From the NCBI GenBank assembly GCA_021792615.1, contig JAJYUJ010000004.1, positions 1 through 64,000 of the forward strand: DNA of 64,000 nt. The letters are read 5' to 3'. Source of the DNA: a bacterium. Its GTDB lineage: Bacteria > JAMCPX01. This document shows, one piece after another, positions 9,327-19,158 of this stretch. The notes under the pieces were generated by a model, which saw only the letters and a list, made by a program, of their open reading frames with translations, was not told the DNA's origin and did not search any database. Within the stretch, counting starts at the first letter, position 1. Every line of letters starts with the position of its first letter. A program made the translations under genes and the position numbers.

Positions 9327-10586
9327 ATGTCGGATTATTTACCGGAAGATATACCTCTCAATCAGAATAATTCATTCGATGTCGTTGTCGTGGGCGGCGG
9401 TGTCGCGGGCACTGCGGCCGCGCTGGCATCGGCACGCAGCGGCGTGCGTACACTTTTGATAGAACGGGATCCATATTTAGGAGGTATCGGGTATACAGGA
9501 TTGCTCCAGCATATATGCGGGTTATATCCGAATGGTGAAACTTTACCAACCGGCACATTGAACCAGGGAATTGTTCAGGAAATCATCGCACACCTGGCAA
9601 ATTTATCTCCCCAAAAGACGGTAAAAAAGATGGGGCTTGTTTATGTGCTCCCTTACTTCAGAAGGGATCTTTTATCGGTTTTTGATTCACTGTGCAACAA
9701 AGAACGGGATTTGACTGTTTTGCGAGGTACGACAGTACTCTCTGTTGAAAAGACAAACGGAGAGATAACGGGACTCGTCATAAACCGCTCTCATACCGAA
9801 TACAAAATATATTCCAGGGTCGTTATTGACTGTTCCGGAGACGGCGTTGTGTCTGAAATGGCAGGGGCATCTTTCGAATTGCTGCCACAAGAACAGCTTC
9901 AGATGTCAGCCTGTACGGTTCACCTGAAAGGTATTCAAGATAGAGACGAGCTTCTTGCCATCAAGGTTTCCTATTATCTGTCGGATGGCGTACGGAAACA
10001 TATGCTGCCTCCTCTTTTGCGGTTTTCGACGTTTACTCCGGGAGATTCGCAGGACGAAGGCTATTTAAAAGTAAACGTAAGCGGTTTGCAGAGCAAGGAT
10101 CGGGACAAAGAGGCTTTTGAATATGCCTCTGCAGTGCATCATTATCTCTCGAATATGATCCCGGTATTGAAAGGATCGTATCTCGCAGGCAGTTCCATCA
10201 GGGTTGTGGATCGAGAGGGGAGAAGGGTTCTCGGAGAATACATCCTTACGGGCGATGATGTAATACATGCAAGGAAGTTTGATGACGGTATTGCAAAGGG
10301 GGCATGGCCCATAGAGCTATGGGATATGCATAAAGGCCCTGTTTATAGATATGTTCGCTCCGGTGATTATTATGAGATTCCGCTGCGATCTTTGAAGGTC
10401 AAAGGAATACCGAATTTACTCGTTGCTGGACGTTGTATCTCCGCATCCCATGAAGCACTCGGTTCGACCCGGGTAATGGGCACATGTATGACCCTGGGGG
10501 AACAAGCAGGCATTGCGGCGTCATTCAGGGTTAGGAACGGTATGTATTCAAGATACGGTAATGAGGCTTTGCACACATCGCTATGA
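9327..10586 (+). CDS. FAD-dependent oxidoreductase (FAD_oxidored-like)
   Basis: VVVVGGGVAGTAAALASARSGVRTLLIERDPYLGG dinucleotide fold; C-terminal LLVAGRCISASHEALGSTRVMGTCMTLGEQAG. Confidence 0.85.
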   Translation: MSDYLPEDIPLNQNNSFDVVVVGGGVAGTAAALASARSGVRTLLIERDPYLGGIGYTGLLQHICGLYPNGETLPTGTLNQGIVQEIIAHLANLSPQKTVKKMGLVYVLPYFRRDLLSVFDSLCNKERDLTVLRGTTVLSVEKTNGEITGLVINRSHTEYKIYSRVVIDCSGDGVVSEMAGASFELLPQEQLQMSACTVHLKGIQDRDELLAIKVSYYLSDGVRKHMLPPLLRFSTFTPGDSQDEGYLKVNVSGLQSKDRDKEAFEYASAVHHYLSNMIPVLKGSYLAGSSIRVVDREGRRVLGEYILTGDDVIHARKFDDGIAKGAWPIELWDMHKGPVYRYVRSGDYYEIPLRSLKVKGIPNLLVAGRCISASHEALGSTRVMGTCMTLGEQAGIAASFRVRNGMYSRYGNEALHTSL

Positions 10587-12013
10587 ATATTTTTGACATT
10601 ATAAAACAGGAGACGCAGTCCTTTGGTGGTAAGACGGCATTGATAGAAGGTGACAGTGAGCTATCTTATGGAGAGCTCATTTCTCGCACTGAGGCCTTTA
10701 CCACGGTTTTAGCAAAAAACGGTATAGGACAGTTTCACAGGGTGGGTTTTCTTTGCGGAGACGGCATCGATTACATTATTGTTAGTCTGGCTCTTTTGTC
10801 GTTGTCTTCAGTAGTTGTTCCCATCTCCGTGGAACAGACCGCTGCTGAGATCGAGAGCATTATCAATACCATGGCCCTTGATTTCCTCATATTTGAAAGA
10901 GGGGTATTTCATCATCACGATGCTCAGAGTCTTCAAACGAAGGGGTTGTATAAAAAAGAACTTCACGCACTGAGAAGGCGCGCCGGAGGGGCGTTGAGCA
11001 GGAAATATTATGAAATCAATCCTGCATTTATTCGTTTTAGCTCCGGAACAACCGGGAAAAGCAAGGGGATTGTGCTGTCTCATGAAACCATTATCGAGAG
11101 AACCGATGCTGCCAATAATGGCCTTATGATATCTCCTGCCGACACGGTTCTCTGGGTGCTCTCTATGCATTTTCATTTTGTGGTGACTATCCTGCTTTTT
11201 CTTCGTCGTGCGGCAACCATTGTTCTCTGTGACAATTTATTTCCTGACTCGATGATACGGTCAATAGCCACGCATAAAGTGACATTTTTGTACGCCTCTC
11301 CTTTTCACTATAACCTTTTAAACCATTCCGAGTCTCTTTCCCGGGAATCTTTAAAAACAGTACGGTTGGCTGTATCTACGGCAATGAAACTCCCTGAACG
11401 TACCGCCCGCATGTTTTATGAGAAATCCGGCAAAGAATTGGCCGAGGCATTCGGGATTATGGAGGTAGGACTCCCCTTGATTAATCTTTCCGGCAAGAGC
11501 GGCGCGAGGGGGACCGTCGGTATGCCCCTGCCTGATTATGAAATTAAGATAGCTGATCCGGATGAGGACGGGGTAGGAGAAATTTATATAAAAGGTAAAG
11601 GAATGCTGGACGCTTATTTTTCGCCATGGCAGGACCGGAACAGTATACTGGAAAATGGATGGTTCAAAACCGGTGATTTGGGTAAGTTGGATTCCCTGGG
11701 ATATCTTACCGTCGTCGGACTGGGGAAAAATATCATTAACTTCGCCGGAATGAAGGTTTTTCCCTACGAAGTTGAGTCTGTGCTCAATCAGCACCCTTAT
11801 ATCAAAGAATCACTGGTTTACGGCGTGGCTCACACACAGTATGGGCAGTTGCCCATTGCAAAGGTCGTTCTCAACCAGGACGTGAAAAAAACACCCGATT
11901 TGGACAATCTGCGGCGGTTCTGCTACGAGAGACTGTCGTCTTATAAGGTTCCAAAGGATTTTGAATTTGTCAGCTCTATACCAAAGACGGCCAGCGGGAA
12001 GCTACGGAGATGA
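10583..12013 (+). CDS. AMP-dependent acyl-CoA/acyl-ACP ligase
   Basis: FSSGTTGKSKGIVLSH, GWFKTGDLG, PKTASGKLRR motifs; ATGA overlap with the FAD gene. Confidence 0.88.
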   Translation: MNIFDIIKQETQSFGGKTALIEGDSELSYGELISRTEAFTTVLAKNGIGQFHRVGFLCGDGIDYIIVSLALLSLSSVVVPISVEQTAAEIESIINTMALDFLIFERGVFHHHDAQSLQTKGLYKKELHALRRRAGGALSRKYYEINPAFIRFSSGTTGKSKGIVLSHETIIERTDAANNGLMISPADTVLWVLSMHFHFVVTILLFLRRAATIVLCDNLFPDSMIRSIATHKVTFLYASPFHYNLLNHSESLSRESLKTVRLAVSTAMKLPERTARMFYEKSGKELAEAFGIMEVGLPLINLSGKSGARGTVGMPLPDYEIKIADPDEDGVGEIYIKGKGMLDAYFSPWQDRNSILENGWFKTGDLGKLDSLGYLTVVGLGKNIINFAGMKVFPYEVESVLNQHPYIKESLVYGVAHTQYGQLPIAKVVLNQDVKKTPDLDNLRRFCYERLSSYKVPKDFEFVSSIPKTASGKLRR

Positions 12014-12173
12014 GTGGGAATCGGATTGGTTCTTTGCGATAGTTCAACGAATAATTTATCGGTGATTGTATCGGCACAATGTAGCACTGGATCCCGACTT
12101 TCCCTCTGCAGAGGAGAGTATGGATAGCTGTATTTTCTTGCAAAAGGCGAATTTTTACGTTATGGGGATACTC

Positions 12174-14423
12174 ATGCAACAGTTGCTTTCATACATAATG
12201 CCCTATATTCAATTTATTCAGAACGCACTGGTTAACTACAACGGTAAAATAACAGATACGGGCACGCAGATTATGTGGGGTACCGTTGTGTTCCTGGTCC
12301 TGTTGCTGTCCATACTGCACCTCATCAAAAGAAAAAGGTCTCCGGCTTTGGAATCAACCACCAGTTCTTTGGCAAAAAAAGCCGGCCGTCTTGCGAAGAT
12401 CGGCGACTACCTCAATGCGGCAAAACTCTATGAGAAGGCAGGAAGTCTTCAACTTGCTGCAGACGCATACTATCAGGCAGGTACCGTGTACTACGCGGCG
12501 CAGCTCTACAAGCGGCTGGGCATGAAAGATAAGCAAGCCTCAGCGCTCGAGCAGACTGGTTTTCATAAAGAGGCGGGAGAACTTTACCGGGAATTATCCA
12601 TGTACAAGCAGGCAGGAGAAAACCTTCTCCAGGCAGGCGAATTATTAAAGGCGGCCAATATGCTTGAAACGACTGGAGAAGCGGAAAAAGCTGCAGACAC
12701 CTACATGGCTGCGGGGTTTAACCTCCGGGCAGGGGAGCTTTACACGAAGCTTGATGACAAAGCGAAGATTGCTTCAGCATATGAGGCTTCGATTATTATC
12801 CCGAAAGGGGACACCATTCCAAGGGCAATAACGAATTATGCCATGAGGGCAATCCCGGCTTATATATCAACAGGTAACGTGCAAAAAGCTGCAGAAGTTG
12901 CAGAAAAGGCCGGTTTAAAAAAGTATGCTGCGGAACTGTATTCCAAGCTGGAAAACTGGGCAAAGGCGAGTGAGCTTTATCTCTCGGCGAATGATAAAAA
13001 ATCCGCTGCAGACGTGATGGAAAAGGCAGGCTGGAATGAAAGGGCATCCGGTATACGGGCATCGTACTATGAAGAAAACGGCAAGAAGCGGGAAGCCATT
13101 CAGATTTACGAGAAGATAGGCAGGTTCGACGACGCCGCACGGCTCTATGCATCAATTGGTGAAAAGATGAAGGCAGCAGAGCTATACGCAAGCGCAGGAA
13201 AGCACATTGTTTCTGCATCAATATACAAAGAAATAGGCTACATAGACAAGGCGTTATCAATACTGGACTCGGCAACAGAATCCGACAAGCAGTCCGGGGA
13301 GGCACAGGTATTAAGGCTTGATCTTCTTATGGAAAAGGGCATGTACAAGGATGCCGGGGGTCTTGTGGAACAAATGATTTCCGGGAAAACCCTATCTGAA
13401 TCGAACATGCAATTATATTACAAACTCGCCAATATCTATGAGGAAGAAGGCAGGGCAAAAGATGCAACCGTAATCTATAATAAAATCGTAAAAATAGATC
13501 CGGCGTATACGGATGTCATCGAACGCATAGAAAGATTGAAGCGTATCATTGAAACGCCATCGCCTTCCGTTATCGATCAGTATGCGCAGACAGTTCTGCT
13601 GTCGGATACCGGAGAGAGTATACTTTCCAAGAGATATAAACTTATTCAGGAACTCGGAAGAGGAGGTATGGGCATTGTTATAAAAGCCCAGGATATCGTG
13701 CTCGGAAGGGTTGTTGCCATCAAGATTATGTCGACGGGCGGCGCATCGGACCCAAAGCGTATTGACGCCTTCATCCGTGAGGCAAGGACATCCGCTTCGC
13801 TCAATCATCCCAATATTGTGACTGTTTATGATGTCGGCGAAGACAAGGGTGCATTTTTTATCGTCATGGAATTTGTAGAAGGCATGGTTTTAAAAAAGTT
13901 TCTCGATGACTACCCTTCGGGAGTTCCCGTACAGCTTTCGATATTCGTCGCCGTACAGATGCTCAAAGGATTAGCATACGCTCATGAAAAAGGAATTATA
14001 CACAGGGATATAAAACCTTCGAATATTATGTGGACCCCAAAAAGAGTTGCCAAACTCATGGATTTCGGACTTGCAAAGGCATTGGAAGAGATCAAGCACG
14101 GCGAAACTATCGTGGGCGGCACGCCGCTTTACATGTCGCCGGAACAGATTCTCGGGGAAAAAACAGATGCACGGACCGATATTTATTCTTTCGGGTGCAC
14201 GCTGTATGAATTGACAAGCGGCAAACCGCCCTTTATGCAGGGAGATATCGGTTATCATCATGTGCATACCCCTCCCCAGCCTATGAACAGAATAAACAAG
14301 GATATCCCTCAATGGCTCTCTGATATCGGCATCAAATGCCTTGAAAAACTCCCGGAAAACAGGTATCAATCCGTCGAGCAATTGTTTAATGATATACAAA
14401 AGGGTTATAAGGGCATGAAATGA
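12174..14423 (+). CDS. Membrane-anchored TPR-repeat protein with C-terminal Ser/Thr protein kinase
   Basis: N-terminal TM (IMWGTVVFLVLLLSILHLI), repeated A-A-x-LY-x-x-AG helices, kinase motifs GRGGMGIV, VAIKIM, HRDIKPSN, DFGLAK; ORF extends to 12066 but ATG 12162/12174 is more plausible. Confidence 0.85.
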   Translation: MQQLLSYIMPYIQFIQNALVNYNGKITDTGTQIMWGTVVFLVLLLSILHLIKRKRSPALESTTSSLAKKAGRLAKIGDYLNAAKLYEKAGSLQLAADAYYQAGTVYYAAQLYKRLGMKDKQASALEQTGFHKEAGELYRELSMYKQAGENLLQAGELLKAANMLETTGEAEKAADTYMAAGFNLRAGELYTKLDDKAKIASAYEASIIIPKGDTIPRAITNYAMRAIPAYISTGNVQKAAEVAEKAGLKKYAAELYSKLENWAKASELYLSANDKKSAADVMEKAGWNERASGIRASYYEENGKKREAIQIYEKIGRFDDAARLYASIGEKMKAAELYASAGKHIVSASIYKEIGYIDKALSILDSATESDKQSGEAQVLRLDLLMEKGMYKDAGGLVEQMISGKTLSESNMQLYYKLANIYEEEGRAKDATVIYNKIVKIDPAYTDVIERIERLKRIIETPSPSVIDQYAQTVLLSDTGESILSKRYKLIQELGRGGMGIVIKAQDIVLGRVVAIKIMSTGGASDPKRIDAFIREARTSASLNHPNIVTVYDVGEDKGAFFIVMEFVEGMVLKKFLDDYPSGVPVQLSIFVAVQMLKGLAYAHEKGIIHRDIKPSNIMWTPKRVAKLMDFGLAKALEEIKHGETIVGGTPLYMSPEQILGEKTDARTDIYSFGCTLYELTSGKPPFMQGDIGYHHVHTPPQPMNRINKDIPQWLSDIGIKCLEKLPENRYQSVEQLFNDIQKGYKGMK

Positions 14424-14493
14424 TACTGAGTTTAATATTCCAATGCTATACAGATTACCGGGGTCATTCTTTCCGCGTCATTGTTGCCGATGC

Positions 14494-14529
14494 GGGAATC
14501 CTGCGTTTTAATTATTTTTCAGGATTCCC
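14494..14529 (+). terminator. Putative terminator / palindromic repeat
   Basis: GGGAATCCTG ... CAGGATTCCC stem followed by atttttc. Confidence 0.4.
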
Positions 14530-14581
14530 ATTTTTCGGGCATGACATGGCCGGTACTCCTTGTTAGCATCTTATCTGTTGG

Positions 14582-15193
14582 TTGATATGTATGATGAGAA
14601 CGATATTTGTTGCGACAGGCAATGCGTCCAAGTTTAAAGAAATTAAGGATATAGTGCAAAGGTACGATATTAGCGCACAGATGCCCGGAATAGAAATTGA
14701 TGTTCAGGAAGGGGTTGTGTCGTATGAGGAAAATGCAAGGCTCAAGGCCTCGTATCTGACTTCAAAACTCGGGATCGATGCTCTGGGAGAGGATTCGGGC
14801 ATAGAGATACCTGCACTCAATGGATTTCCCGGGGTAATTTCGGCAAGGTTTGTGGAGGGTTCCGATCAGGACAGAAATGCTGCTTTGCTTGCGAAGATGC
14901 AGCTTCTCAAGCCCGGAGATCGAAAAGCCGTATTCAAAGCGTTTGTGGTTATAACACTCAAGTCCGGCGGGTATCTTACCGGGTATGGAGAACTGAGAGG
15001 CAGGATAAACGATATACCCATGGGCAGCAATGGTTTCGGGTACGATCCAATCTTTATCCCGGATGGTTATGACAGGACGCTCGCTCTTCTGCCCGGGGAT
15101 GAAAAGAACTCTATAAGCCATAGAAGAAAGGCCATAGAGTCTGCGATCAAGCAGTACGTAGAGCATATAAAGCAATTCAAAATCCAACATTAA
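14582..15193 (+). CDS. rdgB: XTP/dITP diphosphatase (RdgB/HAM1 family)
   Basis: IFVATGNASKFKEIKDI, LGEDSGIEIPALNGFPGVISARF, GSNGFGYDPIF, HRRKA motifs; start may be 14591. Confidence 0.93.
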   Translation: MICMMRTIFVATGNASKFKEIKDIVQRYDISAQMPGIEIDVQEGVVSYEENARLKASYLTSKLGIDALGEDSGIEIPALNGFPGVISARFVEGSDQDRNAALLAKMQLLKPGDRKAVFKAFVVITLKSGGYLTGYGELRGRINDIPMGSNGFGYDPIFIPDGYDRTLALLPGDEKNSISHRRKAIESAIKQYVEHIKQFKIQH

Positions 15194-15203
15194 ATATTCA
15201 AGA

Positions 15204-15430
15204 TTAACCTAAAAAATGAGATGGGAAAATAAGGAGGTTTATGCAATGAGCGATAAGGCCGCGTCGGACAAAGGTATTCTTCGAAAATCCGATGAGGAAA
15301 CCATACAGGGTAATAGCATATAAACATACAGAGGACTGAAACCTCGTTTTTATATGGAAACATATAGATATCAGGAGGATCGCGGGATTGAGCGAATAAG
15401 TAAACCTACTTATTGCATTTTTCGGGTGAA
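15204..15430. repeat. MITE-like repeat copy A
   Basis: Reverse complement aligns over most of its length with 19159-19480; ends TTAACCTAAAAAATG... / ...TTGCATTTTTCGGGT. Confidence 0.8.
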
Positions 15431-15474
15431 AGATTAAACGGTAACAGATAAAAGACTATTGATTCAAGAAAGAA

Positions 15475-16686
15475 ATGAAGGGGGATAAAATAAAAATATT
15501 ACGGGTCATCGCACGCCTTAACATTGGGGGGCCTGCCATACACACAATCCTTTTAGCCCACTATCTCGATAATGGGATTGAAACAAAACTCGTTGTGGGG
15601 GATGTTTCCAGGGGTGAGGAAAGTATGGATTATCTTCTCGATCGATACGGGGTAAAGCCCGTTTATCTCAATACCCTGAAAAGGGAACTCTCTTTTATCG
15701 GGGACATTAAGTCTGTTTTTTCTCTCTATAAGATCATACGGGAGTTCCAGCCGGACATCGTTCATACGCATACGGCAAAGGCAGGGGCAGTCGGAAGAAG
15801 TGCGGCAATTATATACAACCTTGTTCATTTCAGGTTTGGGAAAAAGAGAATAAAACTTATCCACACGTTTCATGGGCACGTGTTTAATGGATATTTTAAC
15901 AGGTTTGTTACCTCTGTTTTTATAGGAATAGAAAGGTTTCTTGCCCTCTTTACGGACAGGATTATCGCCGTGAGCGATGCTTTGAAAGATGAGCTTGCAG
16001 ACAAATACAGGATAGCTCCCGGGAGTAAGATAAAGGTTATATACAATGGTTATGACCTAAAGCCATTTCTCGATCTCGGGGGAACGCCTGATGCGGTGTA
16101 CGCAAAAAACATTCCTGCTGGACGTGCAGTCACTATTACCATCGTCGGCAGGCTTGTTCCTATCAAAGGACATAAATTCCTTATCCAGGCATGCAGCATG
16201 CTTGAGTTTCCCTGCAGGCTTATTATCGTGGGTGACGGGGTATTAAAAGAAGAACTGGTAGAGCTTACTGAAAAACTCGGCATAGTGCGAAAAGTTGATT
16301 TTCTCGGATACAAAAAAGATGTTATCCCCGTGTATCGTGACACCGATATAGTTGTGTTAAGTTCCATCAACGAAGGCGCTCCGGTAGCCGTTATAGAAGC
16401 GCTTGCTTGTTCAAAGCCGGTTATTGCAACCGATGTCGGGGGGGTAAGGGATTTGCTCGGCAAAAAAACAGGTTCAATTGCACATGGGGCGTTTCTTTGC
16501 GAACGGGGTATACTCATACCGCCTGCCAATGCAGAATCGATAACAACCGCGATTAACTATCTTGTAAATAATCCTGGAATTGGTTATGATACGGGAAGTA
16601 GAGGGAGAGTGTTTGTGAGTAAATTCTTTACCATTGGCAGGTTAAAAGAAAATATAAAAACACTGTATACGGAAGTGCTGGAATAA
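15475..16686 (+). CDS. GT4-like glycosyltransferase
   Basis: VHTHTAKAGAVGR, VGRLVPIKGHKFLIQA, NEGAPVAVIEALACSKPVIATDVGGVRDLL. Confidence 0.9.
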   Translation: MKGDKIKILRVIARLNIGGPAIHTILLAHYLDNGIETKLVVGDVSRGEESMDYLLDRYGVKPVYLNTLKRELSFIGDIKSVFSLYKIIREFQPDIVHTHTAKAGAVGRSAAIIYNLVHFRFGKKRIKLIHTFHGHVFNGYFNRFVTSVFIGIERFLALFTDRIIAVSDALKDELADKYRIAPGSKIKVIYNGYDLKPFLDLGGTPDAVYAKNIPAGRAVTITIVGRLVPIKGHKFLIQACSMLEFPCRLIIVGDGVLKEELVELTEKLGIVRKVDFLGYKKDVIPVYRDTDIVVLSSINEGAPVAVIEALACSKPVIATDVGGVRDLLGKKTGSIAHGAFLCERGILIPPANAESITTAINYLVNNPGIGYDTGSRGRVFVSKFFTIGRLKENIKTLYTEVLE

Positions 16687-18446
16687 TGTACATATATATA
16701 ACATTACTGATAGCTTTTCTCATTTCTGTTGCCTGTGTACCTATAGTGAAGCGTGTTGCCGTTCACTATGGAATCATATCGCATCCCAAGAATGACCGGT
16801 GGCATAAGACGCCGATACCTTTACTTGGAGGTGCAGCTATCTATGTTGCAACGGTTGCGGCGTTCACGATTATGTCCGGATGGGACCAGCATACGCTCAT
16901 TATCCTCGGTGCGGGAACCGTCATATTCGTGCTCGGAATGATAGATGATTTCAAGCGTCTTTCTCCCCCTATAAAGCTTATCGTTGAGATAGCTGTTGCT
17001 GCTTTTATCATAGTGTTCGGTCTTCAATGGGATATTACCGGTAATGCGGCCCTTGATGTCATCATAACCGTCCTCTGGGCTGTTGGTATTACCAATGCAT
17101 TCAATCTGCTGGATAACATGGACGGTCTGTCGGCAGGGATAGCAGGTATTACGGGAGTCGTTATATTTCTATGCCTGTTTGGCAACAACCAATCACCGAC
17201 GGCCCTGTTGCTGGCTTCTTTGATAGGCGCTGCACTCGGTTTTCTTGTTTACAATTTCAATCCCGCATCCATATTCATGGGTGATTCCGGAAGCCTGTTC
17301 ATTGGGTTTATGCTGAGCAGTATTGTCCTTGTGCCTGAGATAAAGCTCCCGGGACAGCTTCTGCAGATAATTATACTGCCTGTACTGATCTTCCTTATAC
17401 CCATTTTCGATACAAGCTATGTGGTGTTTATGAGGAAACTATCCGGTGTCGATGCAATGAAGGGCGGGAAGGACCATACTTCACACAGGCTGGTGAGAGT
17501 GGGTTTATCAGAGCGGGGCGCGGTTATCGTTATATACGGTATCAGTATGCTGTCCGGTACCATGGCATATCTGGGCAGATTTATGTCGGTGTACGTTTAT
17601 ATCGAGTTGATTTTCTTATTCACCATTACCCTTGTATTCCTCGGTGTTTATCTCTCCAAGATCAAGGTGCACGAAATAAACGGTAACGAAAAAGGAGCAA
17701 TATCGATCATCGTAAATGTGACCTATAAGAGAAGGATCTTCGAAATCATATTGGATCTTGTCATTATTTTCATATCTATCTATGGGGCATATATCCTCAG
17801 ATTCGAGGGCGATGCATTTAAAGCAAATATCGTTATGCTGTTTAAATCCCTGCCTATTATACTTGGTATCCAGATCGTATCTTTCTATCTGGCAGGTATT
17901 TATAAGGGTGTATGGAAATATACGGGTACCCACGAAGTTTGGACTATTATAAAAGGCATAGTAATAGGTGTCGGATTCAGTATGCTGGCAATCCTGTTGA
18001 TTTGGAGGTTCAGCAATTATTCCAGGACCGTCTTTATCATATATGCAATAATCCTGTTCATGCTTATGGCGTTGTCCAGATACACCTACAAATCATTCGA
18101 TTATCTCTTCAAGAAAAGTAATGGGGAAGCGTATAAAAAGGTTGTTATCTATGGAGCCGGCGACAGCGGTGAATTCGCAATCAATGAAATACTGAACAAT
18201 GAACTATTAGAATTAACCCCGATCTGTTTCATAGATGATGATGCGATGAAACACGGCAGATCCATTCATGGGTATCCGGTAGCCGGCGGAATCGGCAACC
18301 TCGAAGACATAATCAAAAACAGAAATATTGACGAGGTAATTATTTCAACCCCGAAGATAAAGGAAGATAAGATAAAGATGATTAGGCAGATCTGCGAACG
18401 GACGAATGTCGAATTGAAAAGATTTTCATTAAAAATCGAAGACTGA
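16686..18446 (+). CDS. MraY/WecA-family sugar-1-phosphate transferase fused to a CapD/FlaA1-type N-terminal (TM + CoA-binding-like) region
   Basis: HPKNDRWHKTPIPLLGG, NLLDNMDGLSAG, IFMGDSGSLFIGF; then second TM block and VVIYGAGDSGEFAINEIL. Confidence 0.85.
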   Translation: MYIYITLLIAFLISVACVPIVKRVAVHYGIISHPKNDRWHKTPIPLLGGAAIYVATVAAFTIMSGWDQHTLIILGAGTVIFVLGMIDDFKRLSPPIKLIVEIAVAAFIIVFGLQWDITGNAALDVIITVLWAVGITNAFNLLDNMDGLSAGIAGITGVVIFLCLFGNNQSPTALLLASLIGAALGFLVYNFNPASIFMGDSGSLFIGFMLSSIVLVPEIKLPGQLLQIIILPVLIFLIPIFDTSYVVFMRKLSGVDAMKGGKDHTSHRLVRVGLSERGAVIVIYGISMLSGTMAYLGRFMSVYVYIELIFLFTITLVFLGVYLSKIKVHEINGNEKGAISIIVNVTYKRRIFEIILDLVIIFISIYGAYILRFEGDAFKANIVMLFKSLPIILGIQIVSFYLAGIYKGVWKYTGTHEVWTIIKGIVIGVGFSMLAILLIWRFSNYSRTVFIIYAIILFMLMALSRYTYKSFDYLFKKSNGEAYKKVVIYGAGDSGEFAINEILNNELLELTPICFIDDDAMKHGRSIHGYPVAGGIGNLEDIIKNRNIDEVIISTPKIKEDKIKMIRQICERTNVELKRFSLKIED

Positions 18447-18449
18447 TAT

Positions 18450-19154
18450 ATGAAGCTCTCTATTGTTGTGCCTGTTTATAACGAGAAAGATACCATTGAG
18501 CGTATTCTGTCGAGAGTCATTGATGCCAACGTGTATAACATGGAAAAGGAAATTATCGTTATTGATGATTTCTCAACCGACGGCACAAGGGAAATACTCA
18601 AAAAGTACCAAGGTAACACGGTGAAGATTTATTATCATGAGCAAAACAAAGGCAAGGGCGCGGCCTTAAAAACAGGATTTGGAAAGGTGACCGGAGACGC
18701 GGTTATAATACAGGATGCGGATCTCGAGTACGATCCGCAGGACTATGAGAAATTGTTGAAGCCCCTTATAGACGGTAAGGCGGATGTTGTATTCGGTTCG
18801 AGATTTATGGGCGGGGAGCCGCACCGCGTCATTTACTTCTGGCATTATCTCGGCAATAAATTTCTGTCGATGTTTTCGAATATGTTTACAAATCTCAACC
18901 TGACGGACATGGAAACGTGTTACAAATTGTTTAAAAAAGAAGTTCTCGACAAGATCAGCATAGAAGAGGATAGATTCGGGTTTGAACCGGAAATCACAGC
19001 AAAAGTTTCGATGCTTGATGTGCGGATCTATGAGGTCGGTATATCGTACAGCGGCAGGAGTTATGCAGAGGGCAAGAAGATAGGGTTTAAAGACGGGTTT
19101 CGAACGATTTATGTCATAGTCAAGTATGGATTGTTTAAGAGAAGGCCCGCTTAA
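18450..19154 (+). CDS. GT2 family glycosyltransferase (dolichol-phosphate-mannose-synthase-like)
   Basis: LSIVVPVYNEKDTIERIL, IVIDDFSTDGT, IIQDADLEYDPQDY, VFGSRF. Confidence 0.9.
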   Translation: MKLSIVVPVYNEKDTIERILSRVIDANVYNMEKEIIVIDDFSTDGTREILKKYQGNTVKIYYHEQNKGKGAALKTGFGKVTGDAVIIQDADLEYDPQDYEKLLKPLIDGKADVVFGSRFMGGEPHRVIYFWHYLGNKFLSMFSNMFTNLNLTDMETCYKLFKKEVLDKISIEEDRFGFEPEITAKVSMLDVRIYEVGISYSGRSYAEGKKIGFKDGFRTIYVIVKYGLFKRRPA

Positions 19155-19158
19155 CTTT

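Noticed and set aside
12796-13305. 169-aa minus-strand ORF inside the TPR-kinase gene
   Set aside because: Shadow ORF opposite a repetitive coding region; sense strand has clear TPR pattern.
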